DNA from: Prosthecobacter sp. SYSU 5D2 | Lineage (GTDB): Bacteria > Verrucomicrobiota > Verrucomicrobiia > Verrucomicrobiales > Verrucomicrobiaceae | Length of the DNA stretch: 64,000 bases | Direction: 5' to 3' | Assembly: GCF_039655865.1 (NCBI RefSeq) | Contig: NZ_JBBYXL010000002.1 | Location: forward strand, 186,001 to 250,000 | Part shown: in pieces, positions 1 to 9,143 of the stretch | How positions within the stretch are numbered: the stretch's first letter is position 1 | Layout: each line of letters opens with the position of its first letter | Program-made: the position numbers and the translations under genes | Notes under the pieces: model-generated | What the model was told of the DNA's origin: nothing | The model's database searches: none | The model's input: the letters and a program-made list of their open reading frames with translations, nothing else

Positions 1-2
1 CG

Positions 3-446
3 ATGAAATTACTCGCTCCCGTTTGTGCTGTTGGTCTTTTACTGGCCGCTTGTGCCAGCAAACCCGTCGCCCCGGAAGACCCCATCGAAGCCCTCGCCGG
101 GCGGGATTATTTTGTACAATTCGTGAAGCCGATCCTGGAGACGCAGTGCCTGCGCTGCCATCAGGGTGCCAATCCACCCGCTGGGCTTTCCCTCGTCCAG
201 CGCAGCGGTGCTTATGCCCCGCGCAAGCGTGACCGCGCCTTCATCGTCCCAGGGGATCCGGAGGCCAGCCTGCTGCTCACCGCCGTCTCCAGGGTCGGCA
301 CCCACCCCCTCATCATGCCCCGTCTGGACATCACGCTGACAGATGATGACATCGGCGCGCTGCATGAATGGATCGAGGACGGAGCCTACTGGCCTGATAA
401 TCCGGACGGCTTCCTCCAGCCGCGATACAACATCGAGAATCCTTGA
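3..446 (+). CDS. Planctomycete-type cytochrome c lipoprotein
   Basis: This is a short exported c-type cytochrome-like protein of 147 residues. The N-terminus is a lipoprotein signal ending in a lipobox (LLLAAC), so Cys17 is probably lipidated. A single heme-binding CLRCH motif lies near residue 49. It is followed by the GDPEASLL and IMP segments typical of the planctomycete cytochrome c domain (PSCyt1-like), and by a C-terminal helix with the WIEDGAYWP pattern. In planctomycetes and verrucomicrobia such domains usually sit at the N-terminus of much larger DUF1549/DUF1553 proteins, but here the domain stands alone. The ATG at base 3 gives a complete signal peptide, so the gene looks whole although it touches the window edge. 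The electron partner is unknown. Confidence 0.8.
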   Translation: MKLLAPVCAVGLLLAACASKPVAPEDPIEALAGRDYFVQFVKPILETQCLRCHQGANPPAGLSLVQRSGAYAPRKRDRAFIVPGDPEASLLLTAVSRVGTHPLIMPRLDITLTDDDIGALHEWIEDGAYWPDNPDGFLQPRYNIENP

Positions 447-621
447 TTTTACAAGGATTCCAGGCCTGTCTAACTCCAATTGATACAATTCGGACTTCAG
501 TGTTTTCAGCAGTTTTCAGAGGGTCAGTCACAAAAATACCCACATGGGAGAGTTTGCGCGTAGCTGGCCTGTAGGATGCTGGACATGATAAACGTTGTCC
601 TGACCAACCGACAATTTCACC

Positions 622-2049
622 ATGGGCAAAGAATACGACACCACTCCACAGACCGTCCCGCACGTCGCGACGAAATACCGCACGATCTGCACCCAGGTCC
701 CCCACCCGGATTCCATCCAGCACATTGAGCGGAGCCGCAAGTATGAGCCCTACTCCATGCGCGGCATGCCGCCCATCGTCTGGGACCGTGCTGAAGACAT
801 CTCCGTTTATGACAAGTACGGCAACCGCTGGCTCGACTGGAGCAGCGGCGTCCTCGTGACCAACTGCGGCCACGGCGTGCCGGAAGTCCGCAAGGCCATC
901 ATTGACCAGGTCAACAGCGGCCTCATCCACAACTACGTCTTCCCTAGCGAAGAGCGCCCGGAGCTTTGCGAGCTCATCGCCAGCGTCTCTCCTGAGCCGT
1001 TGAAAAAAGTCTTCCTGCTGAGCACCGGCAGCGAGGCCACCGAGTGCGCCATCAAGCTCAGCCGCGCCCACGGCATTGCCGTCGGCGGCCGGGAAAAGAT
1101 CGGCATCATCGGCTTCGAACGCGGATATCATGGCCGCACCCTCGCCTCCCAGCAGGCTGGCGGCATGGCGGGCCAGAAGACCTGGATCGTCAACATGGAC
1201 CCCGCCATCATCAACGTGCCGTTCCCGGACGGCTATTGGGATAGCGACAGCAGCTTCGACGGTTTCCTGAATGCGGTGGAAAAGAGCGGCATGAAGCCCT
1301 CCCAGATCGCCGGCGTGATCATGGAGAGCTATCAGGGCGTCGGCCCCGACTTCGCCCCCGTGGAATACATCGAAAAACTCCGCGCCTGGTGCACCGAGCA
1401 TGACGTCGTGCTCACCTTTGACGAAGTGCAATCCGGCTTCGGGCGCACAGGCAAGTTCTGGGCCTTTGAGTATTACGGCGTGGTCCCGGACCTCATTTGC
1501 TGTGGCAAGGGCATCTCCTCCTCCCTCCCCCTGGCCGCCGTCATCGGCCGTCCGGACATCATGGACCAGTTCCCTCCGGGCTCCATGACGAGCACCCATT
1601 CCGGTAACCCAGTCTGCTGCGCTGCCGCCCTGGCCAACATCCGCAAGCTGCTGGATGAAGACCTCACCGGCAATGCCGCCCGCCTGGGCCCCGTGCTGCT
1701 GGCCGGTTGCAAGGAGATCCAGTCACGCCATCCTGAAGTCATCGGCAACGTCACCTGCGCCGGCCTCGTCGCCGGTCTGCAGACCGTCAAACGCGGCACC
1801 AAGCAGCCGGACCACGATCTCGCCCACCGCGTCATCGAGCTTTGCTATCAGAAGGGCCTGCTCTTCTTCGCACCCGTCGGTGCCTGGGGCCAGACTGTCA
1901 AAATCTGCCCCCCTCTCACCATCCCTCTGGACGCCCTCCAGGAAGGCATCGCCGTCATGGCCGAAGCCTTCGATGAAGCCGTCGCCGAAATGTACGACGA
2001 CGTCGAAGTCGAAACCGCTGATGAAAAAGAGGCCGAGCTGGTCGCTTAA
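622..2049 (+). CDS. Class III PLP-dependent aminotransferase (GABA/beta-amino acid type)
   Basis: The 475-residue protein belongs to the class III (ornithine/4-aminobutyrate) aminotransferase family, which moves an amino group from an omega-amino acid to a 2-oxo acid using PLP. Visible motifs are STGSEATECAIKLSR in the PLP phosphate-binding region, FERGYHGRT, the DEVQSGFGRTG segment with the cofactor-binding Asp, and CCGKGISSSLPLAA, whose Lys should form the Schiff base. Length and motif order match 4-aminobutyrate aminotransferases. The C-terminal tail is rich in Asp and Glu. Substrate specificity cannot be read from sequence. The convergent neighbour is a 3-hydroxyisobutyrate dehydrogenase-like gene, which would fit valine or beta-amino acid breakdown, but this link is only inference. 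Confidence 0.85.
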   Translation: MGKEYDTTPQTVPHVATKYRTICTQVPHPDSIQHIERSRKYEPYSMRGMPPIVWDRAEDISVYDKYGNRWLDWSSGVLVTNCGHGVPEVRKAIIDQVNSGLIHNYVFPSEERPELCELIASVSPEPLKKVFLLSTGSEATECAIKLSRAHGIAVGGREKIGIIGFERGYHGRTLASQQAGGMAGQKTWIVNMDPAIINVPFPDGYWDSDSSFDGFLNAVEKSGMKPSQIAGVIMESYQGVGPDFAPVEYIEKLRAWCTEHDVVLTFDEVQSGFGRTGKFWAFEYYGVVPDLICCGKGISSSLPLAAVIGRPDIMDQFPPGSMTSTHSGNPVCCAAALANIRKLLDEDLTGNAARLGPVLLAGCKEIQSRHPEVIGNVTCAGLVAGLQTVKRGTKQPDHDLAHRVIELCYQKGLLFFAPVGAWGQTVKICPPLTIPLDALQEGIAVMAEAFDEAVAEMYDDVEVETADEKEAELVA

Positions 2050-2069
2050 CTTCTCCAGACTCCTCACAA

Positions 2070-2103
2070 AAAAATCCCATGACTGCCAGGTCATGGGATT
2101 TTT
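2070..2103. terminator. Bidirectional intrinsic terminator
   Basis: An 8-bp GC-containing stem (cccatgac/gtcatggg) with a 6-base loop is extended by A:T pairs and flanked by an A-run on the left and a T-run on the right. It lies between two convergent genes and can stop transcription from both sides. Confidence 0.85.
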
Positions 2104-2135
2104 TATGGAATGATGAAGAGGCAGCCCTGGTTTGC

Positions 2136-3020
2136 TCACCCGTGCCGACCTTTAAACGTCAGCTCCGCAATGCCGGATTTGTCCAGACCTCCAAGCCCCA
2201 GGCTGACCATCTTCTGATACTGGGCGATGGTGGCCAGGTTCAGAGGCAGATTCAGGTTCACGCTTTCCGCCATGCTGCCGGCGATGCCGCTGTCCTTGGC
2301 GGCGTGCTCGGCGGAGAACCAGCAGTCATGCTCGCGCGCCACCATGTCGGCACTGTCCGTCTCCAGCACACGGCTGTTGGCACCGGTCTGACTGAAGACC
2401 TCGCGGATCATGTCCAGGTCATGCCCCAGGGCGGCGGCCAGTCCCAGGCCCTCGGCCAGGCCGGCGGTGTTGATGTTCATCACCATGTTCACCAGCGCCT
2501 TCACTTCCGCTGCGCGGCCAGGGCCGCCGATGAAGCGGCGGTTCACGCTCATCTGCTCCAGTATGGGAAGCACGTCGTTATAGACGGATTCATCACCCGC
2601 CAGCATCAGGTACAGCTTGCCTTCGCGGGCATGGCTGATGCTGGAGGCCATACTGGCTTCCAGGCTGTCCGCCCCGGCTGCCTTCGCCGCTTCATAGACT
2701 TCCCGATGGATGCCCGGGGAGACGGTGGCGCAGTTGATGAAAATCTTTCCCTTGGCTTCATTCAGCAGGTTGTCGCCGGGGCCGAAGAAGATGGTCCGCA
2801 TGGACTCGTCATTGGTGACGACGGTGAAGATCACGTCCGCAGCCGCAGCCACCTCAGCCAGTGTTTCCGGGGCGGCACAGCCCAGTTCTTCCGCCAGGGC
2901 AGTGGCGATGGGGCGGTGGCTGTCATACACGGCGGTCACGCTGTATCCGCAATCTTTCAAACGACGGGCCATGTTGGCTCCCATGCGTCCGACTCCGACA
3001 AAGGCGATGGTCTTGCTCAT
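2136..3020 (-). CDS. 3-hydroxyisobutyrate dehydrogenase-like beta-hydroxyacid dehydrogenase
   Basis: This is a cytoplasmic NAD(P)-dependent beta-hydroxyacid dehydrogenase of about 294 residues. The N-terminus carries the Rossmann fingerprint FVGVGRMGANMARRL. It is followed by the substrate-binding FINCATVSPG segment and by GGPGRAAEVKALVNM, which holds the family's catalytic lysine. I start it at the ATG at 3020 because the Rossmann strand begins there; the upstream in-frame extension is low-complexity. No clear Shine-Dalgarno is visible. Family members act on 3-hydroxyisobutyrate, tartronate semialdehyde or succinic semialdehyde, and the substrate cannot be chosen from sequence. It is convergent with the aminotransferase gene. 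Confidence 0.85.
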   Translation of the reverse strand: MSKTIAFVGVGRMGANMARRLKDCGYSVTAVYDSHRPIATALAEELGCAAPETLAEVAAAADVIFTVVTNDESMRTIFFGPGDNLLNEAKGKIFINCATVSPGIHREVYEAAKAAGADSLEASMASSISHAREGKLYLMLAGDESVYNDVLPILEQMSVNRRFIGGPGRAAEVKALVNMVMNINTAGLAEGLGLAAALGHDLDMIREVFSQTGANSRVLETDSADMVAREHDCWFSAEHAAKDSGIAGSMAESVNLNLPLNLATIAQYQKMVSLGLGGLDKSGIAELTFKGRHG

Positions 3021-3106
3021 AAAGAAAAAATAAAAAAACTGGGGTTGGGAAAAGGTAAAGGTGGCGGGTGTAGAAGTCTGTCTGCAATAATGCAGGGCCG
3101 TCAACA

Positions 3107-4615
3107 CTACGGTTTCAGTTCGCCCAGGCGCAGCACTTTTTCGATCTGTGGCATGCCCTGCTCATCCACAATGCGCAGCGTCAGCGCCGGATCGGCCGTC
3201 TGCCAGTCAATGTCCAGCGTGCCCACATTGGGCTGGTGAAAGGTCTTCGGCAGCACCCGGTTCTCATTCGGCGTGGGCGTGCCGCGTTTATGCACCTGCG
3301 TCATGGAACTGGCCGTGAAGTCATAGAGAGGGTAAGGGACTCCCTGCGTGAGCGCGGACATCTCGCACCAGTGCCGGTCCCCGCTCAGGAAAAGCACGCC
3401 CGCTGCTTTTGTATCCGCGATCAGCTTCACCATCCGCTGCTGTTCATGCGGAAAATTACCCCAGCTTTCGCTGCCGCTCGCCGCCGCGGCAAACTGGATG
3501 CTGGAGACGACCAGGCGCAGTTCCGCCGGTTCTTGAAGCACCTTTTTCAGCCATGCCCACTGCGCCTCTCCCAGCACGGTCGTGGTCAGGTCGTTGGTCG
3601 GCACCGCGCTGCCGCCGTTCGTGGCCTGGTCCTTCGGCACCCGTTTCAGTGGACTGCGGAAGTAGCGCGTATCCAGCAAGATCACCTGCGTACGTTTGCC
3701 ATCGGGTCCAAACGTGCGCGCCTGGTAAACCCCCTCCTGTTTCCGCAGCGGCGACCCCGCAGGCTCGTTCAGCCAGTCCAAAAACTCCTTTTGGGATTCC
3801 TTTCTCATCGGGTAGTCCGCCCCGCCGTCATTCACACCAAAATCGTGGTCATCCCATGTCGCCAGCATCGGAGCTTTGGCGCGCAGACCTTGGAAAAACG
3901 TGCTTTCGCCCAGCGCCATATACTTCGCCCGCATCTTCGCCATGTCTTCCGTGTCTGCGTAAATGTTATCCCCCATGAACAAGAAAAGATCCATCGGCAG
4001 AGTCAGGGTGCGTTCCAGCATCGGGTGGTTCGTCAGATTCAGGCAGGAGCCGAAAACAATGTGCTTTAGAGGCTGCGCCGGGGCCTTCAAATCAAAAGGA
4101 AAGCTCGTTTCTCCTGGGAACAGCACCGAAAACTTCGGGTGCTCCATGCAGGAGATGTAATTGCGAAAGACCACCGCCAGCGGCGTGTCCTTCGTGGCCC
4201 GGATACGCCAGGCTGTGCTGCCTTCTGGCACCCGGGTCTCCCAGGTGCCTGTTAGCACCGCAATGTCATCCTCCGTATCCAGGGGACCGCGGTTGTGACC
4301 TGTGAATTCGAAGCTGAACTGCGGCTTCACCACGCCTGAAGGCTCGAAGAGAAATTCGATGTATTTTTCCACCATCTCCCCGGCTTTCTGCTTCAGTTCC
4401 GCCACCCTTTCAGGCTTCAGTTCCCCCACCACCGGCTGCATCAGGGACGGTGCGTTTTCCGGGTCTGCCTCGAAGCAGCGCGGGTCCACCTCCACCGTCA
4501 GGGTGCATTTTCCCTCCGGGGTAAAGTAGGCCCGCACCGGGATATCCGGCACCGGATGCCCCCAGGCGATGGAGAAAAAACAGAGGGCGGCGACGAGGCG
4601 CAGGCAGGTTTTCAT
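3107..4615 (-). CDS. Secreted PhoD-like metallophosphatase
   Basis: The 502-residue protein has a Sec-type signal peptide (residues 1 to about 19, ending near AWG), so it is probably periplasmic or secreted. An N-terminal domain of about 165 residues precedes a PhoD-like metallophosphatase core. Metal-binding motifs are HIVFGSCLN, FLFMGDNIYAD, ATWDDHDFGVNDGG and LFLSGDRHWCE. PhoD-type enzymes are calcium-dependent phosphodiesterases/phosphomonoesterases. Classical PhoD uses a Tat signal, but no twin arginine is visible here. The closing YDFTASSMTQVH segment is also seen in PhoD-like proteins. It appears to be a single gene. The function is probably phosphate scavenging, but the substrate is unknown. 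Confidence 0.85.
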   Translation of the reverse strand: MKTCLRLVAALCFFSIAWGHPVPDIPVRAYFTPEGKCTLTVEVDPRCFEADPENAPSLMQPVVGELKPERVAELKQKAGEMVEKYIEFLFEPSGVVKPQFSFEFTGHNRGPLDTEDDIAVLTGTWETRVPEGSTAWRIRATKDTPLAVVFRNYISCMEHPKFSVLFPGETSFPFDLKAPAQPLKHIVFGSCLNLTNHPMLERTLTLPMDLFLFMGDNIYADTEDMAKMRAKYMALGESTFFQGLRAKAPMLATWDDHDFGVNDGGADYPMRKESQKEFLDWLNEPAGSPLRKQEGVYQARTFGPDGKRTQVILLDTRYFRSPLKRVPKDQATNGGSAVPTNDLTTTVLGEAQWAWLKKVLQEPAELRLVVSSIQFAAAASGSESWGNFPHEQQRMVKLIADTKAAGVLFLSGDRHWCEMSALTQGVPYPLYDFTASSMTQVHKRGTPTPNENRVLPKTFHQPNVGTLDIDWQTADPALTLRIVDEQGMPQIEKVLRLGELKP

Positions 4616-4715
4616 AAAAATTCAGGCTTGTAAGCTAACAAAGGATGTGGAGAATCGTATAAGGTTATAGCAACGCCATTGGTTGCACCCATCCAACACG
4701 CATCCTGAAACAATT

Positions 4716-4985
4716 ATGAAAAAAGCACTCGCCACCCTCGCCTTCGTTTCCCTGGCTCTCGGCTCCGCCTACGCAGGCTGCGGCAAGGTCGTCACCAATG
4801 AAGGCAAACTGAAGTCCTTCGATGCCGCCACCAAGGCTGTCGTCGTTGAAGGCAAAGACGGCAAAGAAGCCAAGCTCACCCTGACCCCTTCCGCCAAAGG
4901 CGCTGACGATGCTGAAAAACTCGTCGGTAAAAAAGTCAAAGTGGACAGCGAGCACGGCAAAATCACCAGCATCTCCAAAGCTTAA
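4716..4985 (+). CDS. Small secreted protein of unknown function
   Basis: An 89-residue protein starts at the ATG at 4716, chosen because it gives a clean signal peptide (MKKALATLAFVSLALGSAYA). The mature part is about 70 residues, lysine-rich and probably all beta. Its opening CGKVVTNEGKLKSFD and the repeated short strands (AVVVEGKDGKEAKLTLT, VGKKVKVDSEHGKITSI) resemble small OB-like or DUF5666-type modules. The assignment is not firm. One cysteine follows the cleavage site, but without a canonical lipobox. A strong terminator follows immediately, so the gene is monocistronic. Confidence 0.7.
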   Translation: MKKALATLAFVSLALGSAYAGCGKVVTNEGKLKSFDAATKAVVVEGKDGKEAKLTLTPSAKGADDAEKLVGKKVKVDSEHGKITSISKA

Positions 4986-5010
4986 TCTTTCCCCTTTGAG
5001 TTCTTTTCAG

Positions 5011-5036
5011 AAGCCCGGCAGTGATGCCGGGCTTTT
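5011..5036 (+). terminator. Intrinsic terminator of the small secreted protein gene
   Basis: A perfect 10-bp stem (aagcccggca/tgccgggctt) with a gtga tetraloop is followed by four T residues, 26 bases after the stop codon. Confidence 0.85.
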
Positions 5037-5081
5037 GCATTTTCAGGACAGGACGCCGCCCCGCCTGCCGTTCCTGGTTGC

Positions 5082-6515
5082 ATGCGCCGTCTCATTGCCT
5101 GCCTCTCCCTCAGTCTTTCCTCCCTTCTTCCCGCAGCAGATCAAGCCCAGCCCAATGTCGTCGTCATCTTCATGGATGACATGGGCTATGCGGATGTCGG
5201 CAGCTTTGGTGCCCAGGGTTATGCGACCCCCAACCTGGACCGCCTGGCACAGGAAGGGCGCAAGTTCACCAACTTCCATGTTCCCCAGCCCGTCTGCAGC
5301 GCTTCCCGTGCAGGCCTGCTCACCGGCTGTTACCCTAACCGCATCGGCATCCACGGCGCGCTTTCTCCCAAGGCCACCCACGGCCTGAATGCGGATGAAA
5401 TGACCCTCGCCGAGGTGGCCAAACAGAAAGGTTACGCCACCGCCGCCGTCGGCAAATGGCACCTCGGCCACCTGCCGCCTTTTTTGCCCACCCGCCACGG
5501 CTTCGATGAATACTATGGCCTCCCTTATTCCAATGACATGTGGCCCTTTCACCCGCAGGCCAGGCCCGGTACCTATCCCAAACTGCCGATGTATGAAAAT
5601 GAGAAGGTCGTGGATGAGGACGTCACCCCGGAGGACCAGACCCGCCTAACCACGGATTATACTACGCGCGCCGTCAGCTTCATCGAGCGCAGCAAAGACC
5701 GGCCCTTCTTCCTCTACCTCGCCCACAGCATGACTCATGTCCCGCTTTTCGTGAGTGATAAATTCGCCGGCAAATCCGGAGCCGGGCTGTATGGAGACGT
5801 CATGATGGAGGTGGACTGGTCCGTCGGCCAGATCATGGAAACCCTGAACAAACACGGGCTGGAGGACAATACCTGGGTCATCTTCACGTCCGATAACGGC
5901 CCCTGGCTCAGCTACGGCGACCACGGCGGCTCCGCAGGCCCTCTTCGCGAAGGCAAAGGCACCGTCTGGGAGGGCGGCACCCGCGTCAGCGGCATCATGC
6001 GCTGGCCGGGCAAGATCCCCGCAGGCAGCACCAGCGATGCCATGCTCATGACCATTGACATCCTTCCCACCCTGGCAGCCGTCATCGGCGCGGACCTGCC
6101 CAAACACCCCATAGACGGCAAAAATGTCTGGCCCCTCATCACCGGCGAAAAAGGTGCCAAAAACCCCCAGGAGTTCTACGCTTTTTATTACCATCAAAAC
6201 GAACTCCAGGCCCTCACCAGCGGCGATGGGCGGTGGAAACTGGTCTTCCCCCACACCTACCGCACCCTGGGCGAGGGAGCCCCTGCCACCGGCGGGATCC
6301 CTGTCCAATACCAGCCTGCAAAGGTGGCAGAGCCAGAGCTGTATGACCTTTATGCGGATATTAGCGAATCCAAAAACCTCGCTGCCAGCCAGCCTGAGGT
6401 CGTCAGCCAGCTCAAGGCCCATGCTGGCCGCATTCGTGCCGAGCTTGGAGACAAGCTCCACAAGCAGCCGAAAGGTTCAGGCAGCCGCCAGGCGGGTCAA
6501 ATAAAGGGGCAATAA
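5082..6515 (+). CDS. Secreted sulfatase (formylglycine type)
   Basis: This 477-residue arylsulfatase-family hydrolase has a Sec signal peptide (about residues 1-19). Metal-binding DD lies at residues 32-33, and the sulfatase signature CSASR is at 72-76, where Cys72 would be converted to formylglycine. Further catalytic landmarks are GKWHLGH, HSMTHVPL and FTSDNGPW. Such enzymes cleave sulfate esters, often on algal or host polysaccharides. The C-terminus is basic (KLHKQPKGSGSRQAGQIKGQ), a feature shared in stronger form by the two other sulfatases in the window. No sulfatase-modifying enzyme is encoded here. Substrate unknown. Confidence 0.92.
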   Translation: MRRLIACLSLSLSSLLPAADQAQPNVVVIFMDDMGYADVGSFGAQGYATPNLDRLAQEGRKFTNFHVPQPVCSASRAGLLTGCYPNRIGIHGALSPKATHGLNADEMTLAEVAKQKGYATAAVGKWHLGHLPPFLPTRHGFDEYYGLPYSNDMWPFHPQARPGTYPKLPMYENEKVVDEDVTPEDQTRLTTDYTTRAVSFIERSKDRPFFLYLAHSMTHVPLFVSDKFAGKSGAGLYGDVMMEVDWSVGQIMETLNKHGLEDNTWVIFTSDNGPWLSYGDHGGSAGPLREGKGTVWEGGTRVSGIMRWPGKIPAGSTSDAMLMTIDILPTLAAVIGADLPKHPIDGKNVWPLITGEKGAKNPQEFYAFYYHQNELQALTSGDGRWKLVFPHTYRTLGEGAPATGGIPVQYQPAKVAEPELYDLYADISESKNLAASQPEVVSQLKAHAGRIRAELGDKLHKQPKGSGSRQAGQIKGQ

Positions 6516-6745
6516 CCCTCAGCAAGCCTCCCGGTTGCATCAAAAGTTCCTTCACGCGGGCTTGCAGGCTGCGTGATTGCCGCTGGATTTCCCTCTGTGA
6601 CGGACTTTTCAGCGTTTTTATTCCAAATTTTCGCTGTTTCCGAAAATCGTGTCTTGCTGCCGGAGGCTCTTTGCGGATAAAAATAAAAAATCCCGATTGT
6701 GCCAACGCCATCAGCCCAAGCATAAAGGTCTCATTCCCCCCAACC

Positions 6746-7357
6746 ATGATGAAAATTTACACAGCCCTCTCGATCCTTGTCATTGGTCTTCACTCCGGCA
6801 TTGCTCAGGACGCCGAATCCGTTCAGGTGAAGGGTGAAAAGCTGCAGATCAATTCGATTCAGACTCCCCAGTTTCAGGCGAGCAATGTTGGCGAAAAACG
6901 GTGGCGTCCCAAAGATTGGCTCGAAGTTGATCTTCCATTTGAAATCAAACTGGCCAACGCGGCCGGTGGCCGCAACGGCAGCCTCTCGGTAATGACGGTG
7001 AATTATTACATCGGCCTGAACGCCCAAAACAAAGAAGGCAAGTTTGAGGTCATCAAGGGCGTCTTTAATTACATTGACATCCCCGCTTCTGAAAAGTGCC
7101 ACGCTCTGGCTTATGTGGCACCCGCCTCTCTACGCCGCCTTCTTGGTAAGGATGGCTTCACCACCTCCGACATCAAAGCCTGGGGATATGAAATCATGGT
7201 GGACGGCAAGCGGATCGCCGGTGACAGCAGCATTGGCAATGCCTGGTGGGAAAAGGGCGACTCTTTCTCGATGAATGACGGCGTCTTGCTGGCCAAGACA
7301 GACACTCCATTTGGTATTCTTTGGGGTGACTACGACGTCAGCGCCAAGAAGAACTGA
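6746..7357 (+). CDS. Amuc_1102-like secreted protein, first gene of pilus-like operon
   Basis: A 203-residue exported protein with a signal peptide ending near HSGIAQ. An ATG pair at 6746/6749 offers the start. The mature part looks all-beta, containing the segment RPKDWLEVDLPFEIKLA and alternating hydrophobic strands, with no transmembrane segment. Its position immediately upstream of a PilM-like gene corresponds to Amuc_1102 in the Akkermansia Amuc_1098-1102 cluster, whose product is reported to have an immunoglobulin-like fold. I assign it by position and general character; the sequence match is my impression and was not searched. It may be a periplasmic or surface component of the pilus-like apparatus. 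The gap to the next gene is 52 bases, so co-transcription is likely. Confidence 0.7.
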   Translation: MMKIYTALSILVIGLHSGIAQDAESVQVKGEKLQINSIQTPQFQASNVGEKRWRPKDWLEVDLPFEIKLANAAGGRNGSLSVMTVNYYIGLNAQNKEGKFEVIKGVFNYIDIPASEKCHALAYVAPASLRRLLGKDGFTTSDIKAWGYEIMVDGKRIAGDSSIGNAWWEKGDSFSMNDGVLLAKTDTPFGILWGDYDVSAKKN

Positions 7358-7409
7358 TCAGGTTCCCGGCCCTCTTTTTCCAAGGCACGTTTTTTTACAA
7401 ACAAACAGC

Positions 7410-9143
7410 ATGGCAGACAGCAAAAGCATAGCGGTCCTGAATCTCGGCTCACAGAGATTGTCAGGTGCCATTTTCGGCAAATCAGGGGGCGATCTTGTAC
7501 TGAAAAAGTACGAGTTTGTGGACATGAGCGGCGATCCCACCGTGGACGTTTCCCGGATCCCCCAGCTTAATGTTGGCATTCAGGAGCTTGTCTCCCGGCT
7601 CAAGATTAAAGGCAGCTCTGTCAATTACGCTGTCGCAGGCCACACTGTATTCTCCCGGTTCGTCAAGCTCCCGCCTGTTCAGGGCGACCGCATGGACCAG
7701 ATTGTGGAATTTGAGGCCCGCCAGAACGTGCCTTTCCCCATTAATGAGGTGATCTGGGATTACGAAGTGGTCTCAGAAATGGGAGAGACGGAAGTCATCC
7801 TCGTCGCGATCAAGTCGGACTCCCTCAATGAAGTCAATGACACCGTCACCAAAGCGGGCCTGAAGACCGCTTGTGTGGACCTCGCCCCGCTGGCCCTCTT
7901 CAATGGCTTCCGCTACAGTTACCCGGATGTGGATGAACCGGTGGTCATCATTGACCTCGGTGCACGCTCCACCAATCTGGTGTTTGTGGAAGAAGGCCGC
8001 TTCTTCACCCGCAACGTGCTCGTTGGCGGTGCCACCATCACCAACGCCATTGCGAAGGAGTTCAACATCAGTTTTGCAGAGGCTGAACAGCAAAAGATCT
8101 CCGTGGGTTATGTGGCCCAGGGCGGAGCCGTTGAAGAGCACTCGGATCCGGCCATCGCTGCCCTTTCCAAGGTCATACGCAATGCTGCCACACGGCTCCA
8201 TGGCGAGATCATGCGCACCATCAATTATTACCGCACCCAGCAGGGCGGGTCCCCGCCAGCGCGGGTCTTTGTCTGCGGTGGCGGTGCATTGCTGGGTAAC
8301 ATGACCCTTTTCCTTGAGGAAAAACTGAAGCTCCCCGTCGAGCTTTTCAATCCTCTCCGCGGTGTGCAGACTGACCGTGGCGTGAATGCTGAGGCGGCCA
8401 CCAATGATGCTCCCTTCCTGGCAGAGATCGTCGGTCTCGCCCTCAGGTCTGCTGGCGCATGCCCTTCGGAAATAGAGCTTGTTCCGGACGCTCTGGCCAA
8501 CGCACGCGATGGCGCGCGCCGCGCTCCTGCCCTGATCATGGCCGGCCTCTGTCTCTGGGCCGCCCTTGGTGCCGGAATGATGTACTTCAAAAATGCTGAG
8601 CGCGTCACCCTGGAGCAGCTCGGCGGCATGCAGCAGGAAAATGTTCGTCTGACCGGCCTGGCCAACCAGATTCGCAACCTGGATGCCACTTTAAACCAGT
8701 CCATCGCCTTGACGCAGCCTTTGATCAAAGCCGTCAGCGAGCGCTCCTATTGGGTGCGGATGCTGAACGAGATCAACAACCAGTTTGAAGACGATCTCAT
8801 CTGGATCACGGTGGTTGAAGTCCTCAAGGACGGCAAGCCCATCACCATCCCGCTCTTCAACGTGGAGAACTCCCCCTCGGATTCAGGCACCACGCCGAAA
8901 CCCGGAGCCCAGCCCGTCTATGAACTTCGTCTCCAGGGTCTTTACCGCAAGAATGACGAGGGCGAGCAGGTCGTTTACCGCTATGCCAGCGCCCTTTCCA
9001 AACTGAGCTGGTTTGCCGCTGAAAAGTTCGAAGAAAAACGCGCCGACTATGTCAGCGCCCAGAGCGGTGTCGAGGAAGACCGCTACGCATACCAATTTAA
9101 CATCAAGCTGCCTATCGCGCAGCCCATGGAATTCACAAAGTAA
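7410..9143 (+). CDS. PilM-PilN-like fusion, type IV pilus assembly (Amuc_1101-like)
   Basis: The 577-residue protein begins with an actin-like ATPase domain of the PilM/FtsA type (about 1-350). ATP-binding landmarks are SIAVLNLGSQRLS at the start, VVIIDLGARSTNLVF near 177 and FVCGGGALLGNM. A hydrophobic segment at about 373-393 (ALIMAGLCLWAALGAGMMYF) is followed by a heptad-like helical stretch (395-435) and a PilN-like periplasmic domain. In proteobacteria PilM (cytosolic) and PilN (bitopic) are separate proteins joined by a short peptide; here they appear fused. The ATG at 7410 is preferred over an upstream extension without similarity. The stop overlaps the next start by one base (TAATG), indicating translational coupling. 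Confidence 0.85.
   Translation: MADSKSIAVLNLGSQRLSGAIFGKSGGDLVLKKYEFVDMSGDPTVDVSRIPQLNVGIQELVSRLKIKGSSVNYAVAGHTVFSRFVKLPPVQGDRMDQIVEFEARQNVPFPINEVIWDYEVVSEMGETEVILVAIKSDSLNEVNDTVTKAGLKTACVDLAPLALFNGFRYSYPDVDEPVVIIDLGARSTNLVFVEEGRFFTRNVLVGGATITNAIAKEFNISFAEAEQQKISVGYVAQGGAVEEHSDPAIAALSKVIRNAATRLHGEIMRTINYYRTQQGGSPPARVFVCGGGALLGNMTLFLEEKLKLPVELFNPLRGVQTDRGVNAEAATNDAPFLAEIVGLALRSAGACPSEIELVPDALANARDGARRAPALIMAGLCLWAALGAGMMYFKNAERVTLEQLGGMQQENVRLTGLANQIRNLDATLNQSIALTQPLIKAVSERSYWVRMLNEINNQFEDDLIWITVVEVLKDGKPITIPLFNVENSPSDSGTTPKPGAQPVYELRLQGLYRKNDEGEQVVYRYASALSKLSWFAAEKFEEKRADYVSAQSGVEEDRYAYQFNIKLPIAQPMEFTK

Noticed and set aside
622..3020. Aminotransferase and 3-hydroxyisobutyrate dehydrogenase-like genes as a valine-degradation operon
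   Set aside because: The genes are convergent with a bidirectional terminator between them, so they are not an operon. A shared pathway is only possible, not shown.
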